NCBI GenBank assembly: GCA_025359445.1
Contig: JANYGB010000002.1
Location: 1 to 37,521, forward strand
DNA: 37,521 nt
Source: Sphingomonadaceae bacterium
Lineage (GTDB): Bacteria; Pseudomonadota; Alphaproteobacteria; Sphingomonadales; Sphingomonadaceae
Reading direction: 5' to 3'
Shown here: positions 1-7,216 of the stretch, one piece after another
Layout: the number at the start of each line of letters is the position of its first letter
Position numbering within the stretch: position 1 is the stretch's first letter
Position numbers and translations under genes: made by a program
Notes under the pieces: model-generated
Databases searched by the model: none
The model's input: the letters and a program-made list of their open reading frames with translations, nothing else
What the model was told of the DNA's origin: nothing

Positions 1-76
1 TGGTGCCGCTTACAGGATTCGAACCTGTGACCCCATCATTACGAATGATGTGCTCTACCGACTGAGCTAAAGCGGC
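1..76 (-). tRNA. tRNA-Thr (anticodon CGU)
   Basis: The minus strand folds into a complete cloverleaf. The acceptor arms GCCGCTT and AAGCGGC pair over 7 bp, followed by discriminator A and an encoded CCA (bases 1-3). The T arm carries GGTTCGAATCC. The anticodon stem CATCA/TGATG closes the loop TTCGTAA, giving anticodon CGT, which reads threonine ACG. The 3' end is the first base of the window, so its terminator lies outside. A TTGACT hexamer on the minus strand at 127-122 could be the -35 of its promoter, but no convincing -10 follows. Confidence 0.97.
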
Positions 77-221
77 AGCCGCGCTGTGCCTGGGCACGGC
101 GGTGGTTGCGGCCTCGTCCATAGTCAAATTGCACGGGCAGGCAATCCCTGTTTCGCAGTGGACAAGCCCGCGCTATAGCCGCGCGGTATCGGGGCAAGGG
201 GAGTTAGCGCGGTGGATCGAC

Positions 222-2186
222 ATGGCTGAAGCGCCCGGCGCTCCACTGACGCGATTGGCGGTCGGCGTTACCGGCCACCGCCGCGGCCACCCTGCTATGG
301 CGGATAAGAGCGATCAGGTCGCGGCCCAGCTGGAAGCGCTGTTCAGCGCCATCGCCGCTCAGGTCGAGATCGAAGCGGCAACCTTGGTCGCAGTCGGTCC
401 GGTGCGGCTACACACCTTGCTGGCGGACGGCGTTGATCAGATCGCCGCCGGCTTGGCCACGGCGCGCGACTGGGAACTGGTCGTGCCATTGCCATTCGGC
501 CGGTTGCTTAACCTGGCAATCAATGCCCACCCGCCGAGCCTGGCGGACGCCGAAGCGCTGCTGAGCGGCCTGGTCCCGGGTGACCCCGCCTGCGCCGCAA
601 ATGCCGCAGCGATTGTGCGGTGGTATAAGCAGGCCCGGATGTTCGAGCTGGCCGACCATGACGAGCTGCTGGCCACGCAGATGCGCGCCGTAATCGCCCA
701 CCCGCATGACAAGGGGCTCGCATCGCAATTCTCGGCCAATACCTCGGCCAACGCCGCGATCGCCGGGCGGGTGATGGTCGAGCAATCCGATTTCCTGATC
801 GCGGTGTGGGACGGCGGCTCCTCGACGCTTGCCGGCGGGACCGGCCACACGATCGCCACCGCGCTTGACCGGGGCTGCCCGGTGGTGCGGATCGATCCCG
901 CCGCACCGGCGCAGTGGCACATTCTTCATGCGCCAGAATCGCTCGCTGCAATGGCCCCGAGCGAAGACCGCGATTCGGCGCTCGCCGAACTGGTGCGCAG
1001 CGCCTTGCGACCAGGCGATGGTGGAGCCCTGCGCGCCGGGGCCGAGGCCTTGGCCGATGAAGTGTGGCACCCGCACAGCTCGCGATTGTGGACCGCCTAT
1101 CGCCGGATCGAAGCGCTGTTCGGCGGCGATCCGCGTCCGTTCCGCTCACTGATCAGTACGTACGAGCCGCCCGAGGCGGTTGCCAGCGGCAGCGGCGCGC
1201 AAATCCTGGCCGGGCTGCGCGCGCTGCCAGGCGGCGATCCCGACCTGCCGCGCCGGGTCGAGCACGAAGTTATGCGCCCGGCGGCCTGGGCCGATGCCAT
1301 CTCGGCGCGCTTGTCCGATGCCTACCGCGGCGGGATGACGGCAAGTTTTGTGCTCTCTGCCTTGGCGATCGTCTGCGGGATTTCGTACGAACCATTCGCC
1401 TCGATCGAGCGCAAGTGGATGTTCTCAACCGGCGAATTCCTGATGCTTGCGGCGATACTGGTGATCATCTGGCGCGGCAGCAAGGAACGCTGGCACAAGC
1501 GCTGGTTCGAAACCCGGCGGGTCGCCGAATACCTCCGTCACGGCCCGATCCCGCTAGCTTTGGGGGTGGCCCGCCCGCCCGCGCGCTGGCCGCGCGGTGA
1601 CGATACCGGCTGGCCTGAGTACTATGCCCGCCATGCGCTGCGCGCGATCGGCTTGCCGCAAGTCACGGTGACCAAGGATTACCTGCGGGCCGCCGCCGGG
1701 CCGCTGCTCGATGGTCACGTCACGTCGCAGCGCGATTATCACTGGGGCAAGGCCCGGCGCCTGCGCACCGTGCATCACCGGCTCGATCGGCTGTCAGGGC
1801 GATTGTTCCAGCTCGCGATTTTGTCGGTTTCGACTTACCTGCTCACAGCTGCGTTAAGCGCGCTCGGGCTGGTCGGCGAAGAAGCACTGCACGATGTTGC
1901 AAAGTACGCCTCGTACCTCGGGGTGATCTTCCCGACCATTGGCGCGGCGCTCGCAGGGATCCGCTATTTCGGTGATTTTGAGCGGTTTTCTGCCATTTCA
2001 GACGTGACCGCAGCCAAGCTCGACGCGGTTCATCAACGGCTGACGCTGCTGCTCTCAGCGCCCGATCACGCGTTGAGTTATGCGCAAGTGTCAGAGCTTG
2101 CACATGCAGCGGACGAAATCGTGGTCTCCGAAATCGAGAACTGGCAAGCGGTGTTCGGCGGCAAGCATATTACTGTGCCGGTGTAG
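222..2186 (+). CDS. SLOG-like sensor plus four-helix membrane domain protein (predicted effector)
   Basis: This 654-residue protein has no family name I can assign with certainty. Residues 14-20 read VGVTGHR, followed by Rossmann-like alternation of strands and helices to about residue 225, including SDFLIAVWDG and a glycine-rich AGGTGHT. This resembles SLOG nucleotide/ligand-binding domains. Four hydrophobic segments follow near residues 371-390, 403-422, 530-553 and 564-585. The charged stretch between the second and third and the long C-terminal helix resemble SLATT membrane modules, which comparative genomics has proposed as pore-forming effectors in nucleotide-triggered conflict systems. 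The frame is open upstream to a GTG at 102, but that start would sit 26 bp from the tRNA-Thr gene, across its promoter, and the conserved domain begins after ATG 222. A GGGGAG lies about 18 nt before 222, so the start is not firmly fixed. The gene stands alone. The membrane topology is seen; the defence role is inference. Confidence 0.72.
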   Translation: MAEAPGAPLTRLAVGVTGHRRGHPAMADKSDQVAAQLEALFSAIAAQVEIEAATLVAVGPVRLHTLLADGVDQIAAGLATARDWELVVPLPFGRLLNLAINAHPPSLADAEALLSGLVPGDPACAANAAAIVRWYKQARMFELADHDELLATQMRAVIAHPHDKGLASQFSANTSANAAIAGRVMVEQSDFLIAVWDGGSSTLAGGTGHTIATALDRGCPVVRIDPAAPAQWHILHAPESLAAMAPSEDRDSALAELVRSALRPGDGGALRAGAEALADEVWHPHSSRLWTAYRRIEALFGGDPRPFRSLISTYEPPEAVASGSGAQILAGLRALPGGDPDLPRRVEHEVMRPAAWADAISARLSDAYRGGMTASFVLSALAIVCGISYEPFASIERKWMFSTGEFLMLAAILVIIWRGSKERWHKRWFETRRVAEYLRHGPIPLALGVARPPARWPRGDDTGWPEYYARHALRAIGLPQVTVTKDYLRAAAGPLLDGHVTSQRDYHWGKARRLRTVHHRLDRLSGRLFQLAILSVSTYLLTAALSALGLVGEEALHDVAKYASYLGVIFPTIGAALAGIRYFGDFERFSAISDVTAAKLDAVHQRLTLLLSAPDHALSYAQVSELAHAADEIVVSEIENWQAVFGGKHITVPV

Positions 2187-2216
2187 TAGGTTCTTGTCAG
2201 GTGCGCCTTCGCCTCC

Positions 2217-2249
2217 GCGAAAAGCAAAGAAGACCCGGATGGGTCTTCC
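2217..2249 (-). terminator. Intrinsic terminator of tRNA-Cys
   Basis: On the minus strand the perfect 8 bp stem GAAGACCC/GGGTCTTC with loop ATCC (2249-2230) is followed by TTTGCTTTT. It lies about 25 nt beyond the 3' end of tRNA-Cys. The stem could also slow plus-strand transcripts leaving the preceding membrane-protein gene, but there it lacks a T run. Confidence 0.7.
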
Positions 2250-2273
2250 GCACCGGCGTAATCCAGACAAAAA

Positions 2274-2347
2274 TGGAGGCCCGAGCCGGAATCGAACCGG
2301 CGTGCGCGGATTTGCAGTCCGCTACGTAACCACTCCGCCATCGGGCC
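2274..2347 (-). tRNA. tRNA-Cys (anticodon GCA)
   Basis: A complete minus-strand cloverleaf is present. Acceptor arms GGCCCGA and TCGGGCC pair, with discriminator T and encoded CCA (bases 2274-2276). The anticodon stem GCGGA/TCCGC closes the loop CTGCAAA, giving GCA, which reads cysteine codons TGC and TGT. The T arm contains GGTTCGATTCC. It is 74 nt long. Confidence 0.97.
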
Positions 2348-2416
2348 TCGTGCCGCGCCTTAGCGCAGGAGGGCGCGACTAGCCGACCGGAGCCGCCCGC
2401 GCAAGAAGGTTAGAGC

Positions 2417-2471
2417 CTGTTTCGGTGCAGCTGAAACAGCGCCACACCGGGCCGGGGGAACGGGCCGGTGT
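2417..2471 (-). terminator. Two hairpins downstream of the RNB gene (possible terminator)
   Basis: Two inverted repeats lie just past the stop of the RNB ribonuclease gene. The outer one pairs ACACCGG with CCGGTGT (about 2444-2471); the other is the perfect 7 bp CTGTTTC/GAAACAG (2417-2439). Neither is followed by a clean T run, so termination is only a suggestion. The 138 bp between tRNA-Cys and the RNB gene holds nothing else I can name. Confidence 0.35.
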
Positions 2472-2485
2472 TGCTTTCACGGACT

Positions 2486-3868
2486 TTAGGCAATCCGCTC
2501 AAAGCTGATCTGGCGTTTAACCGGGTCCGCTGCAACCAGCCGCACAGTCAGTTTGTCGCCCGGGGTAACGCTGTGCGCGGTTACTCGCGCCACTACCGGC
2601 AAGTCGCACAACTGCATCCGCGCGCCGATTTCATCGACGTCGGTTATCACTGCGGAAAAGCTCTCACCCTCGCGCCCGCTGAGCGTGGCAGCTTCGGCCA
2701 GATCGATCACCGCGCGGTCGATCTGATTGGCGCGGGCATCGGCCTTGCCCATTACCGGGCCGAGCCGGGCGAAGGCTGCCGTGACTTCATCAGGCACCGG
2801 CTGCGCATTGGCGACCGCCAGTGCGGCCCGCACCACATACCGGTCGGCCAGCCGCCGCAGCGGTGCAGTCATGTGGCAATAGGTCGCGGCCATCGCGGCG
2901 TGCCAGGGTTTCACGCCTTCCTGATAGGGCACATAGCTCGCCCCGTTGCCGGCGCGGCGGATCGCCAGCATGAAAGCGGCGGCATCGGGCTGGTGCGGAT
3001 CGAGCGTCTGTTCGAATGCCTTGAGGCTGAGCGCATCGGCCCAGTCCAGCCGCAATGCGCCTGCGATGTGCCGCAACCGCGCAATCGCCCGCTCGTCCGG
3101 CCCGGCCATGACCCGGAACAACCCGGTCTTTGCGGCATAAAGCGCATCTGCTACCGCCAGGTTGGTCGCCAGCGACAAGGCGGCGTTGCGCTGTTCGGAC
3201 ATGCTTTGCGGGCGCAGCACCAGCTTGAAGCGGCCGCCATCGGCTTCGAGTTCCTGCTCGGGCGGATCGACCCGCGCTGCGCCTCGCGCCGCTTCGGCCG
3301 TGGTGATCCGCTGCGACAAGTCAGCAAACCCGGCGGGCAACTGTGCTTCAGTCGCCGTTTCGTATGCCAACTTAGCGCGGCTTTTGATGATCGCGCGTTC
3401 TGCCCCCTCCAGTTTAACGGACCCATCCGGCGCGACCCGCGTGTTGAACACCACCGCCGGGCGCGGCCCATCAGGCAGCAGGCTGGCCGCGCCTTCGGAC
3501 AAGACCCTGGGATAAAGCCCGGCCTTGCCATCGGGCAGATACAGTGTTTCGCCGCGGCCCCACGCTTCGGTGTCGATCGGATCGTCGTCGCCGACAAACC
3601 AAGCCACATCGGCAATGGCATAATGCAGCAGCAAATCGTTGCCCGATGCCTCGATCGTGAAGGCTTGATCCAGATCGGTCGATGGAGCCGGGTCAAGCGT
3701 GACAAACGCCTCAGCGGTTCGATCCTTGTGTTCACTGGGCGCGCGCTTTGCCGCCGCCTGTGCGGCCGCATCGACCGCAGGCGGAAAGCCGGCCGGAACC
3801 TTGAACTGGCCGCGAATGGCCGCTAGCCCTTCGCTCAACAGACGATCGGGATCGCGTAGTGCTTTCAT
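2486..3868 (-). CDS. Short RNB-family ribonuclease (RNase II/R superfamily)
   Basis: The 460-residue protein is a processive 3'-to-5' exoribonuclease by family, expected to act on single-stranded RNA in the cytoplasm. The RNB catalytic signature is seen as LDPAPSTDLDQAF at residues 58-70, with metal-binding aspartates at 59, 65 and 67. ATYCHMTAPLRRLADRYV, the family's RNA-binding arginine region, lies further on. It is much shorter than RNase II or RNase R (roughly 640-800 residues) because the N-terminal cold-shock domains are missing; only about 55 residues precede the catalytic motif, and a short S1-like beta region closes the protein. The fourth acidic residue of the RNase II site (DxDD) is glutamine (Q68). 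Proteins with this DLDQA variant form their own subgroup. It lies 51 nt downstream of the aquaporin gene on the same strand. Family is secure; substrate and activity are not. Confidence 0.9.
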   Translation of the reverse strand: MKALRDPDRLLSEGLAAIRGQFKVPAGFPPAVDAAAQAAAKRAPSEHKDRTAEAFVTLDPAPSTDLDQAFTIEASGNDLLLHYAIADVAWFVGDDDPIDTEAWGRGETLYLPDGKAGLYPRVLSEGAASLLPDGPRPAVVFNTRVAPDGSVKLEGAERAIIKSRAKLAYETATEAQLPAGFADLSQRITTAEAARGAARVDPPEQELEADGGRFKLVLRPQSMSEQRNAALSLATNLAVADALYAAKTGLFRVMAGPDERAIARLRHIAGALRLDWADALSLKAFEQTLDPHQPDAAAFMLAIRRAGNGASYVPYQEGVKPWHAAMAATYCHMTAPLRRLADRYVVRAALAVANAQPVPDEVTAAFARLGPVMGKADARANQIDRAVIDLAEAATLSGREGESFSAVITDVDEIGARMQLCDLPVVARVTAHSVTPGDKLTVRLVAADPVKRQISFERIA

Positions 3869-3919
3869 CGCCGCGCTGGGTAGCTGCTCTGCCGCTGCTT
3901 GCCAAGCCGCCGCTGGAGG

Positions 3920-4564
3920 TTAGCCGAGAACCGACCGTGCGGCAAAATGCGCCGCCAAAGCGCCGGCAAGCTGCGCCAGCACAAAGCCAGGTACGCTGCT
4001 CGGGGCGATCCCGGCAAAGGTCTCGCTCAGGCTCCGCGCGAGCGTGATCGCTGGGTTGGCGAAGCTCGTCGAGGAAGTGAACCAGTACGCCGCCGCGATG
4101 TACAGTGCGACGCTGGCGGGCACGCTGGCGGGGCGGTGGCGTGCAGTTATCAGGATGGTGATGACCAGTCCGAAGGTCGCAACGAACTCGCCGAGCCACT
4201 GCCCCGGCCCGCCGCGCAGGTGGTGCGAGCTTTGCAGGATGGGCAGATCGAACATCGCGTGTGCAGTCCAGACACCGATAATACCGGCCGCCAGCTGCAC
4301 CGCGACAAACCCGGCCAGCTCGGCTGCGCTGAGCTCACCGCGCAAATGCATCACCAAGCTGACAGCCGGATTGAAATGCGCGCCCGATGGCGGAGCGAGC
4401 ATCGCGATAAGCACATACAACATTGCTGCCGTGGCGAGCGTGTTGCCAATCAGAGCCACCGCCATGTTTCCGCCCGCGAGCTGCTCGGCCATGATGCCAG
4501 AACCGATCACAGTCGCAAACAGCAGGAAACTGCCGAGCGCCTCGGCGCACAATTTCTGTTTCAC
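3920..4564 (-). CDS. MIP-family aquaporin
   Basis: A 214-residue inner-membrane channel for water or small neutral solutes. Both half-helix signatures are intact: NPA at residues 65-67 (GAHFNPAVSL) and at 170-172 (FANPAITLARS), with the selectivity-filter arginine at 177. Six hydrophobic segments and a length near the family minimum fit an aquaporin rather than a glycerol facilitator with long loops. The start is GTG at 4564, preceded by AGAGGGGG at good spacing. Similar short aquaporins are often found in arsenic operons, where they pass arsenite, but no ars gene is present here. Glycerol uptake for the distant glpD is possible but has no contextual support. The RNB gene follows on the same strand. 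Confidence 0.92.
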   Translation of the reverse strand: MKQKLCAEALGSFLLFATVIGSGIMAEQLAGGNMAVALIGNTLATAAMLYVLIAMLAPPSGAHFNPAVSLVMHLRGELSAAELAGFVAVQLAAGIIGVWTAHAMFDLPILQSSHHLRGGPGQWLGEFVATFGLVITILITARHRPASVPASVALYIAAAYWFTSSTSFANPAITLARSLSETFAGIAPSSVPGFVLAQLAGALAAHFAARSVLG

Positions 4565-4621
4565 TAGGCCCCCTCTGTCACTCCACCCCTTCGCGTCGCA
4601 GCGATTTGTGACAGCTTCAAG

Positions 4622-5446
4622 TCAGGCCAGCGCCTCCGCCACGGGCCGCTTTACCGGAGCGCCCGCCCGCCAACCGAGCCATCCCGACAGAATCCCGGCG
4701 CCGATACCGGCGCTCGCGGTAACTGCAAACGGGATGTGCGCATATGCGCCGAAAAGTGTGCCCATGAACGCAACGTAAGGCGCAAACCACATCACCACGG
4801 CTTGAAGCGCCACGAAAAAGGCCGTCACCAGCCACGGTGCGCCATGCTTCCGGTTCATAAAATAGAGCATCATCGCGAAGGCGAACGAGAAGCCATCGCT
4901 CACCGCGATGCTGTCCTGCACCGAGTGAATCTCGGGGCTGCCGATCACGTTTACCATCCACGGGAAATACTCGCCCATCACCCGCGAGAATGGCGATTCG
5001 AACAGGATGATCGGGGGCGCCAGCATGTATCCCGCGTGCAGCTTCACGTTCCGGCGGTTCTTCAGCGCTTGGTAGAACAACGTCAGATAAGCGCCGATGG
5101 CGATCGCCACGCCGATCCCGAATGAAGGCGAATTGTGCAGCACAAACGCGCTTTCAGCGGCCAAATAGCGCCGTGCCGCGACATCGGCGATCATCACCAG
5201 CCCGAGGATGAGGAAGGGAAACAGCGCCAGGCTAGCGAGGCCGGCCTGCTTGTGGAACGCGTTGTTGCGGCGGTGGATTGATACGCTCTGGACGATCAGC
5301 AACGAGAGCCAGACCATCGCGCTCATCGCATGGAAATGGAATGCCGCCGGCACTGTTGCGATCGGCGACCAATAGCTGGCCCAGAATCCGACAGCGATGA
5401 CCAGCAGCACGAAGCCGACATAATAGTGCGCGTGACGATATGGCAT
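4622..5446 (-). CDS. Polytopic membrane protein of unknown function
   Basis: I do not recognise this 274-residue inner-membrane protein. About seven hydrophobic segments are visible. Conserved-looking histidines sit at or near helix ends: HAHYY near the N terminus, FHFHAM after the first loop, HRRNNAFHK, and LHAGY in the middle. This recalls b-type haem-binding membrane proteins, though nothing proves haem binding. The frame extends to a GTG at 5464, but GGGGGG lies about 9 nt before ATG 5446, giving MPYRHAHYYVGF as the better start. The aquaporin gene follows 57 nt downstream on the same strand, so cotranscription is possible. Confidence 0.8.
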   Translation of the reverse strand: MPYRHAHYYVGFVLLVIAVGFWASYWSPIATVPAAFHFHAMSAMVWLSLLIVQSVSIHRRNNAFHKQAGLASLALFPFLILGLVMIADVAARRYLAAESAFVLHNSPSFGIGVAIAIGAYLTLFYQALKNRRNVKLHAGYMLAPPIILFESPFSRVMGEYFPWMVNVIGSPEIHSVQDSIAVSDGFSFAFAMMLYFMNRKHGAPWLVTAFFVALQAVVMWFAPYVAFMGTLFGAYAHIPFAVTASAGIGAGILSGWLGWRAGAPVKRPVAEALA

Positions 5447-5526
5447 CGTGTGATTCCCCCCCACTAACGATGCGACCCTTGTGGGCAGATATCATGGGTG
5501 GATCGCGGCGGCTATGCCAATCGTCC

Positions 5527-6339
5527 TTACGGATCGGCAAACACACCCTTGCGCTTTTCCATCTGGCTCATCACTGCCTCGATCTGGTTCTTGGTCCCCA
5601 TCAGCGCCTGCTGTTCGATGCTTTCGGCCATCAGGATATCGTCAACCGAGGCGTGGAGGTAATGCGCGAACAGGCGTTTGGCGGCGCGCTGGGCTTGGGG
5701 GTGGCGACCCGCGATGTCGGCGGCGATGGCGAGCGCGCGGGCCAGCGGATCGGCGTCGACCAGCGTGGCGAAACCGTATTGCTGCGCCTGTTCGCCGGTG
5801 AATTCGCGGTTGGTGTAAGTCAGTTCGCGCAGCACATCGTCGCGCACAGTGCCGCGCCAGAGCGCGTAGCCGGCCATATCGGGGACCAGCCCCCACTTCA
5901 TTTCCATCACCGCCAGCCGTGCATCGGGCGTGATCACACGCAGGTCCGCCCCGCTGGCGATCTGCAAACCGCCGCCAAAGCACACCCCGTGGACCGCCGC
6001 CACCACCGGCACCGGCAGCTTGCGCCATTGCAGCGCGACTTCCTGCGGGGGATTGGTGTTGCCGTGGCTGCGCGTAGTCAGCGGCTCGTCGCGGCGGCGG
6101 CCCGGATCGCCCATGCTCGCCATATCGAGCCCGGCGCAGAAGCTGCGCCCTTCGCCCGAAAGCACCACGCAGCGCAGCCCTTTGACGTTTTGCAGCACGT
6201 GCCCGGCATCGAGCAGGGCAGCAAACATGTCAGGATCGAGCGCGTTCATCTTGTCGGCGCGGATGAGGCGGACATGGGCGACGCCGCTTTCGTCCATCGA
6301 GATGGCAACGCGGCCGGGCGGGGTTACGGGGTGGTCCAT
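5527..6339 (-). CDS. Crotonase/enoyl-CoA hydratase family protein
   Basis: This 270-residue cytosolic protein belongs to the crotonase fold, acting on acyl-CoA thioesters through an oxyanion hole. Visible landmarks are FCAGLDMASMG near residue 67 (oxyanion-hole loop), HGVCFGGGLQIASGADLRV near 118-136, and MEMKWGLVPDMAG. Against classical enoyl-CoA hydratase, the second catalytic glutamate is kept (MEMKWG), but the first, normally in GGGxE, is glutamine (GGGLQIA). This Q-type is common in a large subgroup annotated only as crotonase, so hydration of 2-enoyl-CoA should not be assumed. ATG 6339 has AGGATC 8 nt upstream, inside the end of the regulator gene. The two genes overlap by 16 nt and are probably translationally coupled. 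Confidence 0.9.
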   Translation of the reverse strand: MDHPVTPPGRVAISMDESGVAHVRLIRADKMNALDPDMFAALLDAGHVLQNVKGLRCVVLSGEGRSFCAGLDMASMGDPGRRRDEPLTTRSHGNTNPPQEVALQWRKLPVPVVAAVHGVCFGGGLQIASGADLRVITPDARLAVMEMKWGLVPDMAGYALWRGTVRDDVLRELTYTNREFTGEQAQQYGFATLVDADPLARALAIAADIAGRHPQAQRAAKRLFAHYLHASVDDILMAESIEQQALMGTKNQIEAVMSQMEKRKGVFADP

Positions 6340-7070
6340 GCAATCTGATCCTGTAATGCGGCGCTGAGGTGGTCCTCGCCCAAACGGACATAATCGTCCA
6401 GTGCCAAATCGGCGCGGAGCGGGACCGCCCGCCCTTCCCCGGCAAGCCGGTAGCAGCCGCCGGGCAAAGTCTCGACCAGCCCGTCAACCCCGGCGGTGCG
6501 CAGCTTGGCCCGCAGCCGGCTGAGGTGCACTGCAAGGCTGTTGGTCTCGGGCCGGAACGACAGCCGCCAGACATCGTAAAGCAGTTCGGGCGTGCCGATC
6601 ACCTCGCCCGGCACCTCGCAAAGCCGCCAGAGCAGTGCGAATTCGCGCGGATGCAACCCCACCGCGCGCCCGGCGACGAATGCGTCGCGCGCCAGCAGAT
6701 CGAGCTGAACCGCGCCGTGGCGGCGGTAGCGCGGTAGCGCCTCGGCATATTGCGCCAGCCGCAGCACCCGCGATTCGAGCTCGTCGAGCGAGGGGCCTTG
6801 ACCGACCGCATCGCCGAACCCGAGCCGCAGCATCCGCGCCCGGTCGGTCGATTCGGGCACGTCGATCATCATCATCCATTTGCGCTGCGCGACGTTGGCC
6901 CCGGCCAGCGTCAGCCACTGCGGCATCGGCAAATCGTGCGGGCGGCCGAGCACCGCGTGCGCCAGCCCGCGGCCCGACGATCGCTCGTCGGCCAGCAATT
7001 GCCAGCCGAGACGGCGCAAGTCGTACGCCGTCGGGATCGGACCGACCGAGAACCAGCCAAACAGCCGCAC
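6324..7070 (-). CDS. OmpR-type winged-helix regulator with degenerate receiver
   Basis: The 248-residue protein ends in a clear OmpR/PhoB DNA-binding domain: LHPREFALLWRLCEVPGEV, then the recognition region NSLAVHLSRLRAKLR and the wing LVETLPGGCYRLAG. The first 110 residues match the outline of a receiver (MMMIDVPESTDRARMLRLGFGDAV, then DELESRVLRLA as the last receiver helix), but the acidic pocket and phosphoacceptor aspartate are not recognisable. It may be an atypical response regulator working without phosphorylation. The frame extends to 7172, but GTG 7070 is preceded by GAGG at 7 nt spacing and marks the domain start. No histidine kinase gene is nearby. The crotonase gene overlaps its end, so it may control or be controlled with that gene. 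Confidence 0.85.
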   Translation of the reverse strand: MRLFGWFSVGPIPTAYDLRRLGWQLLADERSSGRGLAHAVLGRPHDLPMPQWLTLAGANVAQRKWMMMIDVPESTDRARMLRLGFGDAVGQGPSLDELESRVLRLAQYAEALPRYRRHGAVQLDLLARDAFVAGRAVGLHPREFALLWRLCEVPGEVIGTPELLYDVWRLSFRPETNSLAVHLSRLRAKLRTAGVDGLVETLPGGCYRLAGEGRAVPLRADLALDDYVRLGEDHLSAALQDQIAWTTP

Positions 7071-7195
7071 GGTGACCTCACAGGGATGTGTGGACAAGGC
7101 ATGTGAACAGGGCGCAGGGCCGTTGCCTTGCCTAACCCCCTTGATGGACATGGCTGCACAATTCGCGGGCACCGCGCAAGTGCAGCTGGTTTGAA

Positions 7196-7213
7196 AGCGG
7201 GCGAAAACCCGCT
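7196..7213 (-). terminator. Hairpin after the aminotransferase gene
   Basis: A 6 bp stem AGCGGG/CCCGCT with loop TTTTCG on the minus strand begins 3 nt past the aminotransferase stop and is followed by TTTC. The short T tract makes it a weak intrinsic terminator candidate. Confidence 0.4.
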
Positions 7214-7216
7214 AGA

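Noticed and set aside
102..221. GTG 102 as the start of the SLOG-like membrane protein
   Set aside because: It would place the gene start 26 bp from tRNA-Thr, across that gene's promoter, and adds 40 residues before the conserved motif with no supporting pattern.
2468..3826. A 452-codon open frame on the plus strand opposite the RNB gene
   Set aside because: Shadow of the ribonuclease gene: no domain pattern, composition typical of an antisense frame.
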